36,993 nt of DNA from Pseudomonadota bacterium (lineage in GTDB: Bacteria > Pseudomonadota > Alphaproteobacteria > Acetobacterales > Acetobacteraceae), in assembly GCA_021808185.1 (NCBI GenBank), contig JAKBCB010000001.1, forward strand, positions 1 to 36,993, in the 5' to 3' direction. The translations under genes were made by a program, and so were the position numbers. Shown in pieces: positions 24,619 to 32,393 of the stretch. Each line of letters opens with the position of its first letter. The first letter of the stretch is position 1. Under the pieces are notes generated by a model. It worked only from the letters and a program-made list of their open reading frames with translations. It ran no database searches and had not been told where the DNA came from.

Positions 24619-25383
24619 ATGTGCCCATCATCCCCTCGCCTGCCAGCGGCCGCGGCGTCGCATGGCGCCCTCGGCAAGCCGCCGAGCCGCACGGACCTGC
24701 TCGCGCGGACGCTCGCGACCGAAATCCTGGCCGGGCAGCACCCGGTTGGCGCGCTGCTCCCGATCGACACGAAGCTGGTGGCCGATCACGGCGCCAGTCT
24801 GGCGACGGTGCGGGGCGCGCTGCGCCAGGTGGAATCGCTCGGGTTGATCCAGCGCGGGCGCGGCGGCGTGGCGCAGGTGGTCTCGGGCGAGGTGCGCGCG
24901 ATCTATCGGGTCGCGGGCGCCGAGCCAGAGGGCGGAAGCTATCTGAGTGCCACCCAAGTGGCGGTCGATCGCCAACGCATCGTGACGGCGGACGCCGAAC
25001 TGGCGATGCTGCTGGAGGTGCGGGAAGGCTCCGAGTGGCTGCACCTGACGGGGCTGCGCCTGCCGGGCGATGCGAGTTTCGGCGCGGTGTCGTGGTGCGA
25101 CGCCTGGATCGGCGGCGCGGAGGCGGTGCCGGCGCGGTTCGATTTCAGCGCCGCGGCGCTGGAGGACCTGCTGGGCATCGCCATCGCCGAGGTGCGCGAG
25201 GACGTATCGGCCGCGCCATTGACGCCGCTCCAGGCGCGCCTGCTGCGCGCGCGCGGTGGCGGCTTCGCGTTGCAGATCATGCGCCGATTCCTGCGCGGCA
25301 ACGGCACTCTCATCGCCGCCGTCCGCGACGTGCATCCGGCGAGCCGCGTCGTCGTGACGGCGCGCGCGCGGCGGGCCGGCTGA
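24619..25383 (+). CDS. GntR-family (HutC/UTRA-type) transcriptional regulator
   Basis: 254-residue regulator. A winged-helix domain at about 22-88 contains the GntR pattern LATEILAGQHPVGALLPID, ASLATVRGALRQVESLGLI and RGRGG; a UTRA ligand-binding domain occupies about 105-245 (EWLHLTGLR, APLTPLQARLL, RFLRGNGTLIAA). GntR/UTRA proteins sense small metabolites. The start at ATG 24619 follows a palindrome. Its last base is directly adjacent to the convergent hydrolase gene. The first 20 residues are poorly typical, so the true start could be further inside. Confidence 0.85.
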   Translation: MCPSSPRLPAAAASHGALGKPPSRTDLLARTLATEILAGQHPVGALLPIDTKLVADHGASLATVRGALRQVESLGLIQRGRGGVAQVVSGEVRAIYRVAGAEPEGGSYLSATQVAVDRQRIVTADAELAMLLEVREGSEWLHLTGLRLPGDASFGAVSWCDAWIGGAEAVPARFDFSAAALEDLLGIAIAEVREDVSAAPLTPLQARLLRARGGGFALQIMRRFLRGNGTLIAAVRDVHPASRVVVTARARRAG

Positions 25384-26265
25384 CTAGCGCATTCCGGTGG
25401 CGGACTCGCTGACCGCGCGCGGGTCGCGCGTGGGCCAGCGGGCGGCGTCCACCTGGGCGAGGAAATCGCCGACGATGCGGTTGAACCCGTCCGGGTCCTC
25501 CAGATTGATGGCGTGACCGCAATTCGGCATCACCGCCAGCGCGGCCGTCGGGATGTGCCGCTTCATCAGCACGCCCGGCAGCAGGCACGGCCAGTCCTCG
25601 TCGCCAGTGAGGATCATTGTCGGCACATGCAGCGCCGCCATCTCGTCGGTCAGGTCGTAAAGCGAAGGCCGGCGCCGCTGCACGCCGAGCTGGGTGTTGA
25701 CCGAGCCGAGCGGGGAATGCTCGGCCAGTTGGCGGATGAATTCAGCGAAACCGCGCGGGTCGCGCGCCTGGAACTGCACCCGGCTGGGGCCGACGGCGTA
25801 GCGTTCGGCGAAGACCTGCATGCCGTTGGCGCGGATGAACGCGACGACCGCGTCGCACTCCGCGAAGAAATCGTCGCGTCGTTCCGGGTCGGCGCCATAG
25901 CCGCAGCCGGCGACCGTCAGCGAGCGCGCGCGGGCGGCATGGCGGAAGCCGAAATGCAGCGTGGCGAAGCCGCCCATCGACAGCCCGACGATATGCGCGG
26001 TGGCGATGCCGAGATGGTCCATGACGGCGGCGATGTCATCGGCCGCGCGCGCCTGCGAATAGGCATCCGGGGTCGGCGGCACGTCGGAGGGCGGATAGCC
26101 GCGCGCATTGTAGGCGACACAGCGATAGCGCCGGGCGAAGTGGCGCAATTGCGGCTCCCAACTGCGCAGATCGCCCGCGAACTCGTGCACGAACACCACG
26201 GGCGTGCCGTGGCCGGTTTCCTCGTAGGCGAGTTTCACGCCGTCATCGGCGGTGGCATGCGGCAT
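25384..26265 (-). CDS. Alpha/beta hydrolase, 3-oxoadipate enol-lactonase-like
   Basis: 293-residue cytoplasmic alpha/beta-hydrolase. Oxyanion segment VFVHEFAGDLRSWEPQ (24-39), nucleophile GLSMGG, an acid in LTGDEDWPCLLPG and the final histidine in NCGHAINLEDP. The pattern resembles enol-lactone hydrolases of aromatic degradation, but no pcaD-type context is present. Clear ribosome binding site (GGGAGG) before the ATG at 26265. Converges with the GntR-type regulator with no gap. Confidence 0.88.
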   Translation of the reverse strand: MPHATADDGVKLAYEETGHGTPVVFVHEFAGDLRSWEPQLRHFARRYRCVAYNARGYPPSDVPPTPDAYSQARAADDIAAVMDHLGIATAHIVGLSMGGFATLHFGFRHAARARSLTVAGCGYGADPERRDDFFAECDAVVAFIRANGMQVFAERYAVGPSRVQFQARDPRGFAEFIRQLAEHSPLGSVNTQLGVQRRRPSLYDLTDEMAALHVPTMILTGDEDWPCLLPGVLMKRHIPTAALAVMPNCGHAINLEDPDGFNRIVGDFLAQVDAARWPTRDPRAVSESATGMR

Positions 26266-26326
26266 GGCGCCCTCCCTTCGGTCCGCCGCGACGATAGCAC
26301 GCGGGCGGGCGCGGTCAGGCCCTTGC

Positions 26327-26767
26327 CTACGCGCCCACGGCATCGTCTTCTGTGAGCTGGCAGCCGTCGATCTTCCAGGTGCCGTCTGTCTCGCGCTGCA
26401 TGATGTAAAGTGCGAGCGCCGGCCTGCCGTCCGGCCCGACGACGCGGACCTTCTGGACCAGTTGGCCATCGACCTCGACCAAAGCGCCGAACCGCGCCTC
26501 ACGCGGGCGATAGACCATCGGGTAGCCGGTGCGCACCATCGCCATGAACCGCCCGGCATCGCCGAACATTCCCTGGATGCCCGGCGAGGCATAGGCGAAG
26601 GCCGCCGGCGCGTCGTCCGCGCGGAATGCCTTCATCTGGTCCTGGATCACGGACTGGATCGCCTGCCGCTCGGCCGCCGGCAGGTCGGCCGGCGTCTCAT
26701 CGGCCCGCGCCGGCGCCCAGGGCGCGGCGAACAGCAAGACGAACAGCAACACCGCCAGCGCACGCAT
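26327..26767 (-). CDS. DUF4864 domain-containing exported protein
   Basis: 146-residue protein with a signal peptide (ALAVLLFVLLFAAPWAPARA, to about 22) and a domain that follows the DUF4864 pattern: AIQSVIQDQMKAFRADDAPA, FAYASPGIQGMFGDAGRFM, MVRTGYPMVYRP and finally GTWKIDGCQL. The fold is probably NTF2-like; the role is unknown. ATG 26767 is preceded by GGGAGG at good distance. Confidence 0.87.
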   Translation of the reverse strand: MRALAVLLFVLLFAAPWAPARADETPADLPAAERQAIQSVIQDQMKAFRADDAPAAFAYASPGIQGMFGDAGRFMAMVRTGYPMVYRPREARFGALVEVDGQLVQKVRVVGPDGRPALALYIMQRETDGTWKIDGCQLTEDDAVGA

Positions 26768-26824
26768 TGCACACCTCCCGGCCATGTCCGGGATGGAGAG
26801 TGGTGCGGCCGCGCTGCGGCGCAA

Positions 26825-26846
26825 GCCCGCCCGGTTTCAGGCGGGC
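26825..26846 (-). terminator. Hairpin after the DUF2934 gene
   Basis: GCCCGCC (26825-26831) pairs with GGCGGGC (26840-26846) around an 8-base loop, immediately beyond the DUF2934 stop on the minus strand. There is no T-run, only TT. The 12-base unit TTTCAGGCGGGC also occurs twice here in direct orientation. Confidence 0.45.
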
Positions 26847-26850
26847 TGTT

Positions 26851-27192
26851 TCAGGCGGGCGGTGTCTCGCTGCCAGCCGCAAGCGGGATCGCGGTGAGTG
26901 CCTTGCCGACGCCGCTGCCCGAGGTCTTGGCCGAGATGCGCGATGACACCACCGCCCCCGCCGCGCGCCGCGCGACGGTGGCCTTGGCCGCGTCTTTCAC
27001 CGGCTTGGCATCGGCCGCCGGCTTGGCGCGCTTTGCCGGCTTGGGTGGCGCTTCCACGGGCGCGCTGGCCCGCGCCTCGGCGGCGAGGCTGTCCATGGCC
27101 GCGAACCAAAACGCCTCACCGGTGCCTTGCGGCCGGCCAGCCTGTTCCCACAGCAGATAGGCGCGCTCACGGATCAGGCTGTCGAGGTCCAT
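26851..27192 (-). CDS. DUF2934 domain-containing protein
   Basis: 113-residue protein. The first 35 residues are the DUF2934 motif (IRERAYLLWEQAGRPQG, EAFWFAA), found widely in alphaproteobacteria and of unknown function. The rest is a basic Lys/Ala/Pro-rich tail (PPKPAKRAKPAADAKPV) that looks disordered and could bind nucleic acid. Upstream is a 250-bp GC-rich stretch with no gene. Confidence 0.85.
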   Translation of the reverse strand: MDLDSLIRERAYLLWEQAGRPQGTGEAFWFAAMDSLAAEARASAPVEAPPKPAKRAKPAADAKPVKDAAKATVARRAAGAVVSSRISAKTSGSGVGKALTAIPLAAGSETPPA

Positions 27193-27445
27193 GGGTGGCT
27201 CCTGTGCCAGACGGGCGGTTCATGCGGGCGGGCGCCGCGCGATTCGCGGCGATTCGTCTCCCCGGACGGATCATGCCGGCGGGTTGCTGCGCTGCAACAC
27301 ATTATGGCGTGCAATCGCCCGCGCTGTTCGCCATAGGGTTGCGGGAATTCGCATGCGATTGCATGTCATGCGCGACAGCGGCGACGGAGGTGCGATTATT
27401 TGGCATTTTTTCATAAAAAATACGATTTTGTATTGCAATAAATAA
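27193..27445. other. Intergenic stretch ending in an AT-rich patch
   Basis: I see no gene from 27193 to 27390. From about 27391 to 27445 the sequence becomes strikingly AT-rich, with a 7-bp AT hairpin ATTTTTT/AAAAAAT (27405-27421) and TTGGCA (27400-27405) that could be a -35 box with TACGAT (27421-27426) at a short 15-bp spacing. The patch precedes the flavoprotein remnant and is unlike the surrounding base composition. Confidence 0.5.
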
Positions 27446-27574
27446 TTGAACACGCCTATTCTTGAATTCGCAATCATCGGGGCGGGCGTGTCCGGGCTGG
27501 CGGCGTCCGCGCATGGCATCGGCTTCAGGGTCGGCGCCGATGGCCATGGCGGGACGCTGGTCGCGGTGGTCTGA
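27446..27574 (+). pseudogene. Remnant of a FAD-dependent oxidoreductase N-terminus
   Basis: From a TTG at 27446 one frame reads 42 residues and a TGA at 27572-27574. It begins LNTPILEFAIIGAGVSGLAA, a dinucleotide-binding motif (GAGVSG) typical of flavin monooxygenases, continues AHGIGFRV, then GADGHGGTL, which recalls the GGTW motif that follows about 20 residues after the second strand in those enzymes, and then stops. The expected spacing is shortened, so this looks like a decayed 5' fragment whose remainder was lost when the hopanoid gene end (27582) came to lie here. It could also be chance. Confidence 0.5.
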
Positions 27575-27581
27575 GCCGCGC

Positions 27582-29507
27582 TCAGAACCCCCAGGCAACG
27601 CGGGAGTCGTTGCCGCGCCGCAGCGCGCGGTAGCGGGCCAGCGCGAACAGCGGGAAGAACAGCCGGTAGCCGTGGTAGCGCAGATAGAACACGCGCGGGA
27701 AACCCACCGCCGTGTAAGGCGCCTCCTCCCACTCCCCATCCGCGCCCTGGTGCGCCGCGAGCCAGGCGATGCCGCGCGCCACCGCCGGGTGCGCCGCCTC
27801 CCCCGCCGCCATCAGGCCGAGCAGCGCCCAGGCGGTCTGGCTCGGGTTGCTCCGGTGGTAGGTGCCGGCGGGCGCCTCGGCGTAGGTCTCGTTGTCCTCA
27901 CCCCAGCCGCCATCCTCGCGCTGGGTGGCGAGCAGGAAGGCCGTGGCGCGGCGCATGGCCGGATCGTCCGCCGCAACGCCGGCCGCGTTCAGCGCGCACA
28001 GCACCGACCACGTGCCGTAGATGTAGTTGGTGCCCCAGCGGCCAAACCAACTGCCGTCCGGCATCTGCTCGGCGCGCAGCCACGCGAGCGCCCGCGCCAG
28101 CACCGGATCGTCCGCCGCCATACCGATCTGGGCGAGAAAGGACACGCAGCGCGCGGTGACGTCAGCGGTCGGGGGATCGAGCAGCGCGCCATGATCCGCG
28201 AAGGGGATGTGGTTGAGGAACATCTTGTCGTTGTCGGCGTCGAACGCGCCCCAGCCGCCGCCCCGGCACTGCATGCCGACGATCCAGTCGCGCGCGCGGG
28301 CAATGGCCTCGGCGTGCGAGGGATCGCCCTGCCGGTGGAGCAGCATGCCGACCACGGCGGTGTCGTCCACGTCCGGGTAGTGCGGGTTTTCGTACTGGAA
28401 CGCCCAGCCACCGGGCACCGCATCCGGGCGTGCCCGCGCCCAGTCGCCCACCACGTCGAGCACCTGCTTGCCGCGCAGCCAGTCCGCCGCGTGGGCGACG
28501 GCGGGGCTCGCCGCCCCCTCGGCCTCGGCGATGGCGTGGCCGGCGAGCCCCGTGTCCCACACGGGCGACAGGCAAGGCTGGCAGTACGCCCGGTCCTCCT
28601 CGATCACCAGCAGCTTGCGCACACTGGCCCAGGCGGTGGCGGCATCCGGGTGATCGGGCGGATAGCCGAGCGTGTCGAACATCATCACCGTGTTCGCCAT
28701 CGCCGGGTAGATGGCGCCCAGGCCGTCCTCGCCGTTCAACCGCTCGGTGACGAAGCGCACCGCCCATGCCTCGGCACGGCGGCGCAGGGCGGCGGGGAAG
28801 GCCGGCTCGACGACCTGCAGCACCGCGTCCAGATGCTTGAAGAAGCGGCCCCAGCCGGAGCGGAACGGGCCACGGATCCAGTCGCGGATCTGCGCGGGCG
28901 GCGTGCGGAAAAGTTCCGGCACATGCACCCCGCGCGGGTTGCGGGCGCGGGGCTTGCGCGCCATCAGCACGGCGAGCGGCACGATCACCGTGCGCGACCA
29001 GTAGCTGACCTTGTCCAGATGGAACGGGAACCAGCGCGGCAGCAGCACCAGTTCCACCGGCATCACCGGCACCGCGCGCCATGGCACCTCGCCGAACAGC
29101 GCAAGTTGCGCACGGGTGAACACGTTGGCCCGTTCCGCGCCGCCGGCGGCCAGGATCGCCTCACGCGCGCGGAGCATGTGCGGCGCGGCGGGGTCGTCGC
29201 CGATGATCTTCAGCGCGAAATACGCCTTGACGCTGGCCGAGATGTTGAACGCGCCGTCGTGGAACAGCGGCCAGCCGCCATGCGCGCCCTGGGTCTGGCG
29301 CAGATACACGCCGATCTTGCGTTCCAGTTCCGGCTCGATGCGGTCCAGGAAATGTTCGAGCAGGACGTATTCGGCCGGAATGGTGGCATCGGCTTCCAGT
29401 TCGAACACCCAGTGGCCATCCGGGTTCTGCCGCCGCAGCAGCGCGGCCTGGGCACCGGCCACGGCATGATCGACGCGATCGAGAGAGATGGCGGTGTCCG
29501 GCGGCAT
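27582..29507 (-). CDS. shc: Squalene-hopene cyclase
   Basis: 641-residue membrane-associated cyclase (also called HpnF) that folds squalene into hopene/diplopterol. The catalytic DVDD lies at 379-382 within HYPDVDDTAVVG; QPCLSPVWDTGLAG (310-323) and several QW repeats (GGWAFQYENP, GGWGAFDADND, GSWFGRWGTNY, GGWGEDNETY, GEWEEAPY) are visible, and the C-terminus has the usual YLRYHGYRLFFPLFAL. It follows the hpnE-like gene; a GTG at 29522 overlaps that gene's stop (GTGA) and is an alternative start five codons earlier. Hopanoids stiffen the outer membrane in acetic acid bacteria and relatives. Confidence 0.95.
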   Translation of the reverse strand: MPPDTAISLDRVDHAVAGAQAALLRRQNPDGHWVFELEADATIPAEYVLLEHFLDRIEPELERKIGVYLRQTQGAHGGWPLFHDGAFNISASVKAYFALKIIGDDPAAPHMLRAREAILAAGGAERANVFTRAQLALFGEVPWRAVPVMPVELVLLPRWFPFHLDKVSYWSRTVIVPLAVLMARKPRARNPRGVHVPELFRTPPAQIRDWIRGPFRSGWGRFFKHLDAVLQVVEPAFPAALRRRAEAWAVRFVTERLNGEDGLGAIYPAMANTVMMFDTLGYPPDHPDAATAWASVRKLLVIEEDRAYCQPCLSPVWDTGLAGHAIAEAEGAASPAVAHAADWLRGKQVLDVVGDWARARPDAVPGGWAFQYENPHYPDVDDTAVVGMLLHRQGDPSHAEAIARARDWIVGMQCRGGGWGAFDADNDKMFLNHIPFADHGALLDPPTADVTARCVSFLAQIGMAADDPVLARALAWLRAEQMPDGSWFGRWGTNYIYGTWSVLCALNAAGVAADDPAMRRATAFLLATQREDGGWGEDNETYAEAPAGTYHRSNPSQTAWALLGLMAAGEAAHPAVARGIAWLAAHQGADGEWEEAPYTAVGFPRVFYLRYHGYRLFFPLFALARYRALRRGNDSRVAWGF

Positions 29508-29518
29508 GGCGGTTCCGT

Positions 29519-30760
29519 TCACGATGCGAGCAGGGTCTCGGCGGCGGTGCGGCCGGAGCGGATGGCACCTTCGATCGTCGCGGGCAAGCCGGTGGCCGTC
29601 CAGTCGCCGGCCAGGGCCAGATTGCGCCATGCCGTGCGCGCGGCCGGCCGCAGCGCCTCCTGCTCGGCCGTCGCGGCATGGGTCGCGCGGCGTTCCTTGA
29701 CCACGCGCACCAACGGCATCGGCCCGGCCAGGCCGAGCGCCGCGCGCACATCGGGCCATACGCGCGCGGCAATCTCCTCGGCCGGGAGATCGACCAGATG
29801 GTTGGCGGCACTGATGGTGACGGAGACAACCTGGGGGCGGACGAAGATCCACTCGGCGGTGCCGCCGATGACGCCGACGAAGCCGGCGGGGCCGGGATCG
29901 GCGGTGGTGAGGAAATGCACGTTGAGGATGGCGCAGAACGCGGTGGGCACGACGAGGCCGGGCAGCAGATCGGCCGCGACCCAGGCGGGAACCGCCAGCA
30001 CCACGCCGTCCTCCGGGCGAAGCTCAACCGTCCCGTCCGGCGTCTCCAGCGCCGTCACCCGCGCGGCGTCGCGCCGCAGGGCCGCGACGCGGGTGCCGGT
30101 GCGGCAGCGCGCCCCGCGTGCCGTGAGCCACGCCAGCGCCGGATCGACGAAGCTTTCCGACAGGCCGACGCGCGGCACCAGCGGGCGGCAGGCAGCGCCC
30201 CCCTGCATCAGCGTCTCGCGCACCACGGCATCGAGCAGGCGCGCCAGCCCCGTGTCCGTGGGCGTGTTCAGCGCCGCGATGGCAAGGGGCGCGAGCAGCC
30301 GGCGGACCAGCACGCCGTCCCCGAGCACCTCGTCCACCGTCCGCCCGGCACCCGCCCGGCGCAGCGCGAGCAACGCCAGATAGTCGCCGGCCCGCGTGCC
30401 GGGCACGCGACGGCGGCGGGACACTATCCACCACGGCAGCCGGCCGCGATTGGGCGCGACGATCCAGCGCGCGCCATCGGCGAGATCGACGAACGGAAAC
30501 AGCGGCGCCGCGGGCCCCGTCAGCGCGTCCGCGGCACCGACCTGCGCCAGATAGGCGGCCACGGCACGGTTGCCGGACAACACCAGATGATTGCCGTTGT
30601 CGATGCGCAGACCGAGGGCGCGATCCAGATACGACCGGCACCGCCCGCCGGCCGCCGGCCCCGCCTCGTACAGCGTCACACGCCGCCCCGCCGCCGCCAG
30701 CGACAGCGACGCGGCGAGCCCGGCGAGGCCTGCGCCGACGACGTGGACTTGGCCCGTCAT
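29519..30760 (-). CDS. hpnE: HpnE-like hydroxysqualene dehydroxylase (FAD-dependent)
   Basis: 413-residue flavoprotein of the phytoene-desaturase family; HpnE makes squalene from hydroxysqualene. FAD motif VHVVGAGLAGLAAS at 5-18, GGRCRSY, the family stretch NGNHLVLSGN, and C-terminal LALAGDWTATGLPATIEGAIRSG, a signature of squalene-associated desaturases. It is 11 bp (or overlapping, by start choice) before shc, so the two form a transcript. The customary hpnC and hpnD genes are not upstream here; the next gene on this strand is unrelated. Confidence 0.9.
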   Translation of the reverse strand: MTGQVHVVGAGLAGLAASLSLAAAGRRVTLYEAGPAAGGRCRSYLDRALGLRIDNGNHLVLSGNRAVAAYLAQVGAADALTGPAAPLFPFVDLADGARWIVAPNRGRLPWWIVSRRRRVPGTRAGDYLALLALRRAGAGRTVDEVLGDGVLVRRLLAPLAIAALNTPTDTGLARLLDAVVRETLMQGGAACRPLVPRVGLSESFVDPALAWLTARGARCRTGTRVAALRRDAARVTALETPDGTVELRPEDGVVLAVPAWVAADLLPGLVVPTAFCAILNVHFLTTADPGPAGFVGVIGGTAEWIFVRPQVVSVTISAANHLVDLPAEEIAARVWPDVRAALGLAGPMPLVRVVKERRATHAATAEQEALRPAARTAWRNLALAGDWTATGLPATIEGAIRSGRTAAETLLAS

Positions 30761-30911
30761 GCGCGCGCCCCGGGCTGTGGCAACGCGGTATCGCCACCGG
30801 CACGTCGCGCGCGCGGCTTGGGTCGGGTCATGCTGGGCTCCAGGCTGGGCGGTGTCGGGGCGATACCCTCTCAGCCCCGCGCGGCGGCGGCAACCATGCG
30901 GACGCTGACAG

Positions 30912-32078
30912 TCATGCGTCGGCCGAGACGGCAGCCCGGCCGGCGGCGAGTTGCAGGCGGTACGCCTCGCGGCAGACCTGGACCCACTGATCCAGTTCCA
31001 GGTCCGAAGCCTGGTCGGCGGGGGCAAAGCGATCGACATAGCCGATCAGGAAACCGGGCAGATGCTCCTCGACGGTGCCGCCCGCGTGCTCGGCGTCCGC
31101 GAGGGTGACAAACAGCAGCGTGTTCGGGCCATAGCGGCGGATCGCCATGGCGAGGGGAAACACCTCCTCCTCCGGCATGGCCGCCATGCCCTTGAAGACG
31201 AAGATTTTTTCCGCCGTCTCCAGATCCTCGAGCAGCTTGCGCACCAGGAAGGGAACCCGCCGCGCCTCGCGCAATGCCACCTCGTCGGCTGTCATTTCGC
31301 CGGCGGCGACCCAGGCGTGATAGAGAAAGCCGAAGCGGCCATCCTCGACCATGTATTCCCGTCCGTTCGACGACAGCCGCGCCGTGATCGTCTCCTTGCG
31401 GCCCATGCCCTCGAACCGCGCCTCCAGCGCGTCCAGCAGAAATGGCAGCGGCGTGGAGGAAAAGCGCAGCAGGCCGAGCGGCTCGGCCCCGCATTGCCGT
31501 TGCACGAGGCCGAATTCGCAGTTCTGCCCAAGGCTTTCGAATTGCAGCATCAGGTCGTGCAGCGGCAGTGCCTGTGCCCGCGCCGCGAGAGCCGGGTCGG
31601 CCGGCGGCGGTTCCAGGCTCGGGAACGCGGGCTCCCTCGCGGGCGAGAGCCGCACCGACGTGAACGCGAGGCCAAGCATGCGGCTGTCCCCGCCGAGCCC
31701 GAGATCGGACGGGCGGGCTGCGTCGGGCAGGTGGAAGGCGATCCGCAGCGACGCCTCCCCGTGCAGGGTGACGGCGGCCCAGGGGATCAGGCAGGCGCGC
31801 ACGCAAGGCGCGCCGATGGCGAACTCCGCGATCTGCACATCGTTGACCACGACCCGCAGACGCTGCGCGGGCAGCGTGCCGGGCACCACCAGGGGGCGGA
31901 ATGTCAGCACCATCACGTAGGAAGCAGGCCGGCTCAGCGCCGGCAGGACCAACACGCTCTCGGTGCCGATTGTCCAGGTCTCGTCCGGTTCGGGCGTGGA
32001 CCAGCCGGCGGCGCAATATGGCGCGGCGTTCCCGCGCGCCCGGAAGTCCAACCCGATCTCGTCCGGCTCCGGCCTCAT
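30912..32078 (-). CDS. Protein with GWSxPE domain and SLGxNCEFG (DUF1796-like, papain-like) domain
   Basis: 388-residue protein with two parts. Residues about 20-145 look like a beta-sandwich with AAGWSTPEPDETWTIG, a pattern I associate with domains attached to glycosyltransferases. Residues about 175-375 begin FESLGQNCEFGLVQR (C187) and include FLYHAWVAAGE (H254) and KIFVFKG; this resembles the putative papain-like DUF1796 family, with C187 and H254 as possible catalytic residues. No signal peptide is visible. Start ATG 32078 is chosen because conserved sequence begins there; an open frame with a TTG start at 32270 would add 64 residues. Divergent from the FkbH-ACP-glycosyltransferase unit, likely part of the same surface-glycan locus. 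Confidence 0.7.
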   Translation of the reverse strand: MRPEPDEIGLDFRARGNAAPYCAAGWSTPEPDETWTIGTESVLVLPALSRPASYVMVLTFRPLVVPGTLPAQRLRVVVNDVQIAEFAIGAPCVRACLIPWAAVTLHGEASLRIAFHLPDAARPSDLGLGGDSRMLGLAFTSVRLSPAREPAFPSLEPPPADPALAARAQALPLHDLMLQFESLGQNCEFGLVQRQCGAEPLGLLRFSSTPLPFLLDALEARFEGMGRKETITARLSSNGREYMVEDGRFGFLYHAWVAAGEMTADEVALREARRVPFLVRKLLEDLETAEKIFVFKGMAAMPEEEVFPLAMAIRRYGPNTLLFVTLADAEHAGGTVEEHLPGFLIGYVDRFAPADQASDLELDQWVQVCREAYRLQLAAGRAAVSADA

Positions 32079-32393
32079 CGGCACAATCAAGCCCCACCGC
32101 AACTGCAAGGTTGCGGTGGAGTCGCGGCCAAACGGACCGCAGCACGTCGCCTTCCGCCCCGTCGGCCAGCCACCGCCGCCTCCCTGGAATATCGGCATCA
32201 CGTCGGGTCTGGTCCAACCGGCGTGCCAATGTGTTCCCGTGCAGGTAGCGAGAGCGCCATCAGTTTGCAATACGGGATCATCTCTGCGCGGTCAGCGGTG
32301 AGCAAAGACGAACGGTGTGCAGTGCCGAACGATGTCTGCCGTGTTGCATTGCGGCACATTGAGTGCTTCAAGTTCCGGGCATCATCAAGGGTA
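32079..32393. other. Divergent intergenic region upstream of the FkbH-type gene
   Basis: Between the two divergent start codons lie 315 bp with no convincing gene. The segment near 32300-32393 is less GC-rich than the coding DNA. GTGCCG at about 32321 and CGGCAC at about 32352 form a loose inverted repeat. AAGGG just before 32394 is the ribosome binding site for the HAD-IIIC gene. Promoters for both directions must lie here, but I cannot place them securely. Confidence 0.4.

Noticed and set aside
24606..25412. Open frame overlapping the GntR-type regulator in another frame
   Set aside because: Its product is Arg/Gly-rich with no motif, whereas the 24619 frame has both GntR and UTRA domains.
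27462..30383. A 973-codon plus-strand open frame
   Set aside because: Antisense to shc and hpnE; composition is typical of a shadow frame.
30951..32393. Upstream extension of the FkbH-type frame
   Set aside because: Lies opposite the SLGxNCEFG gene; family similarity begins at about 32394, where a ribosome binding site is present.
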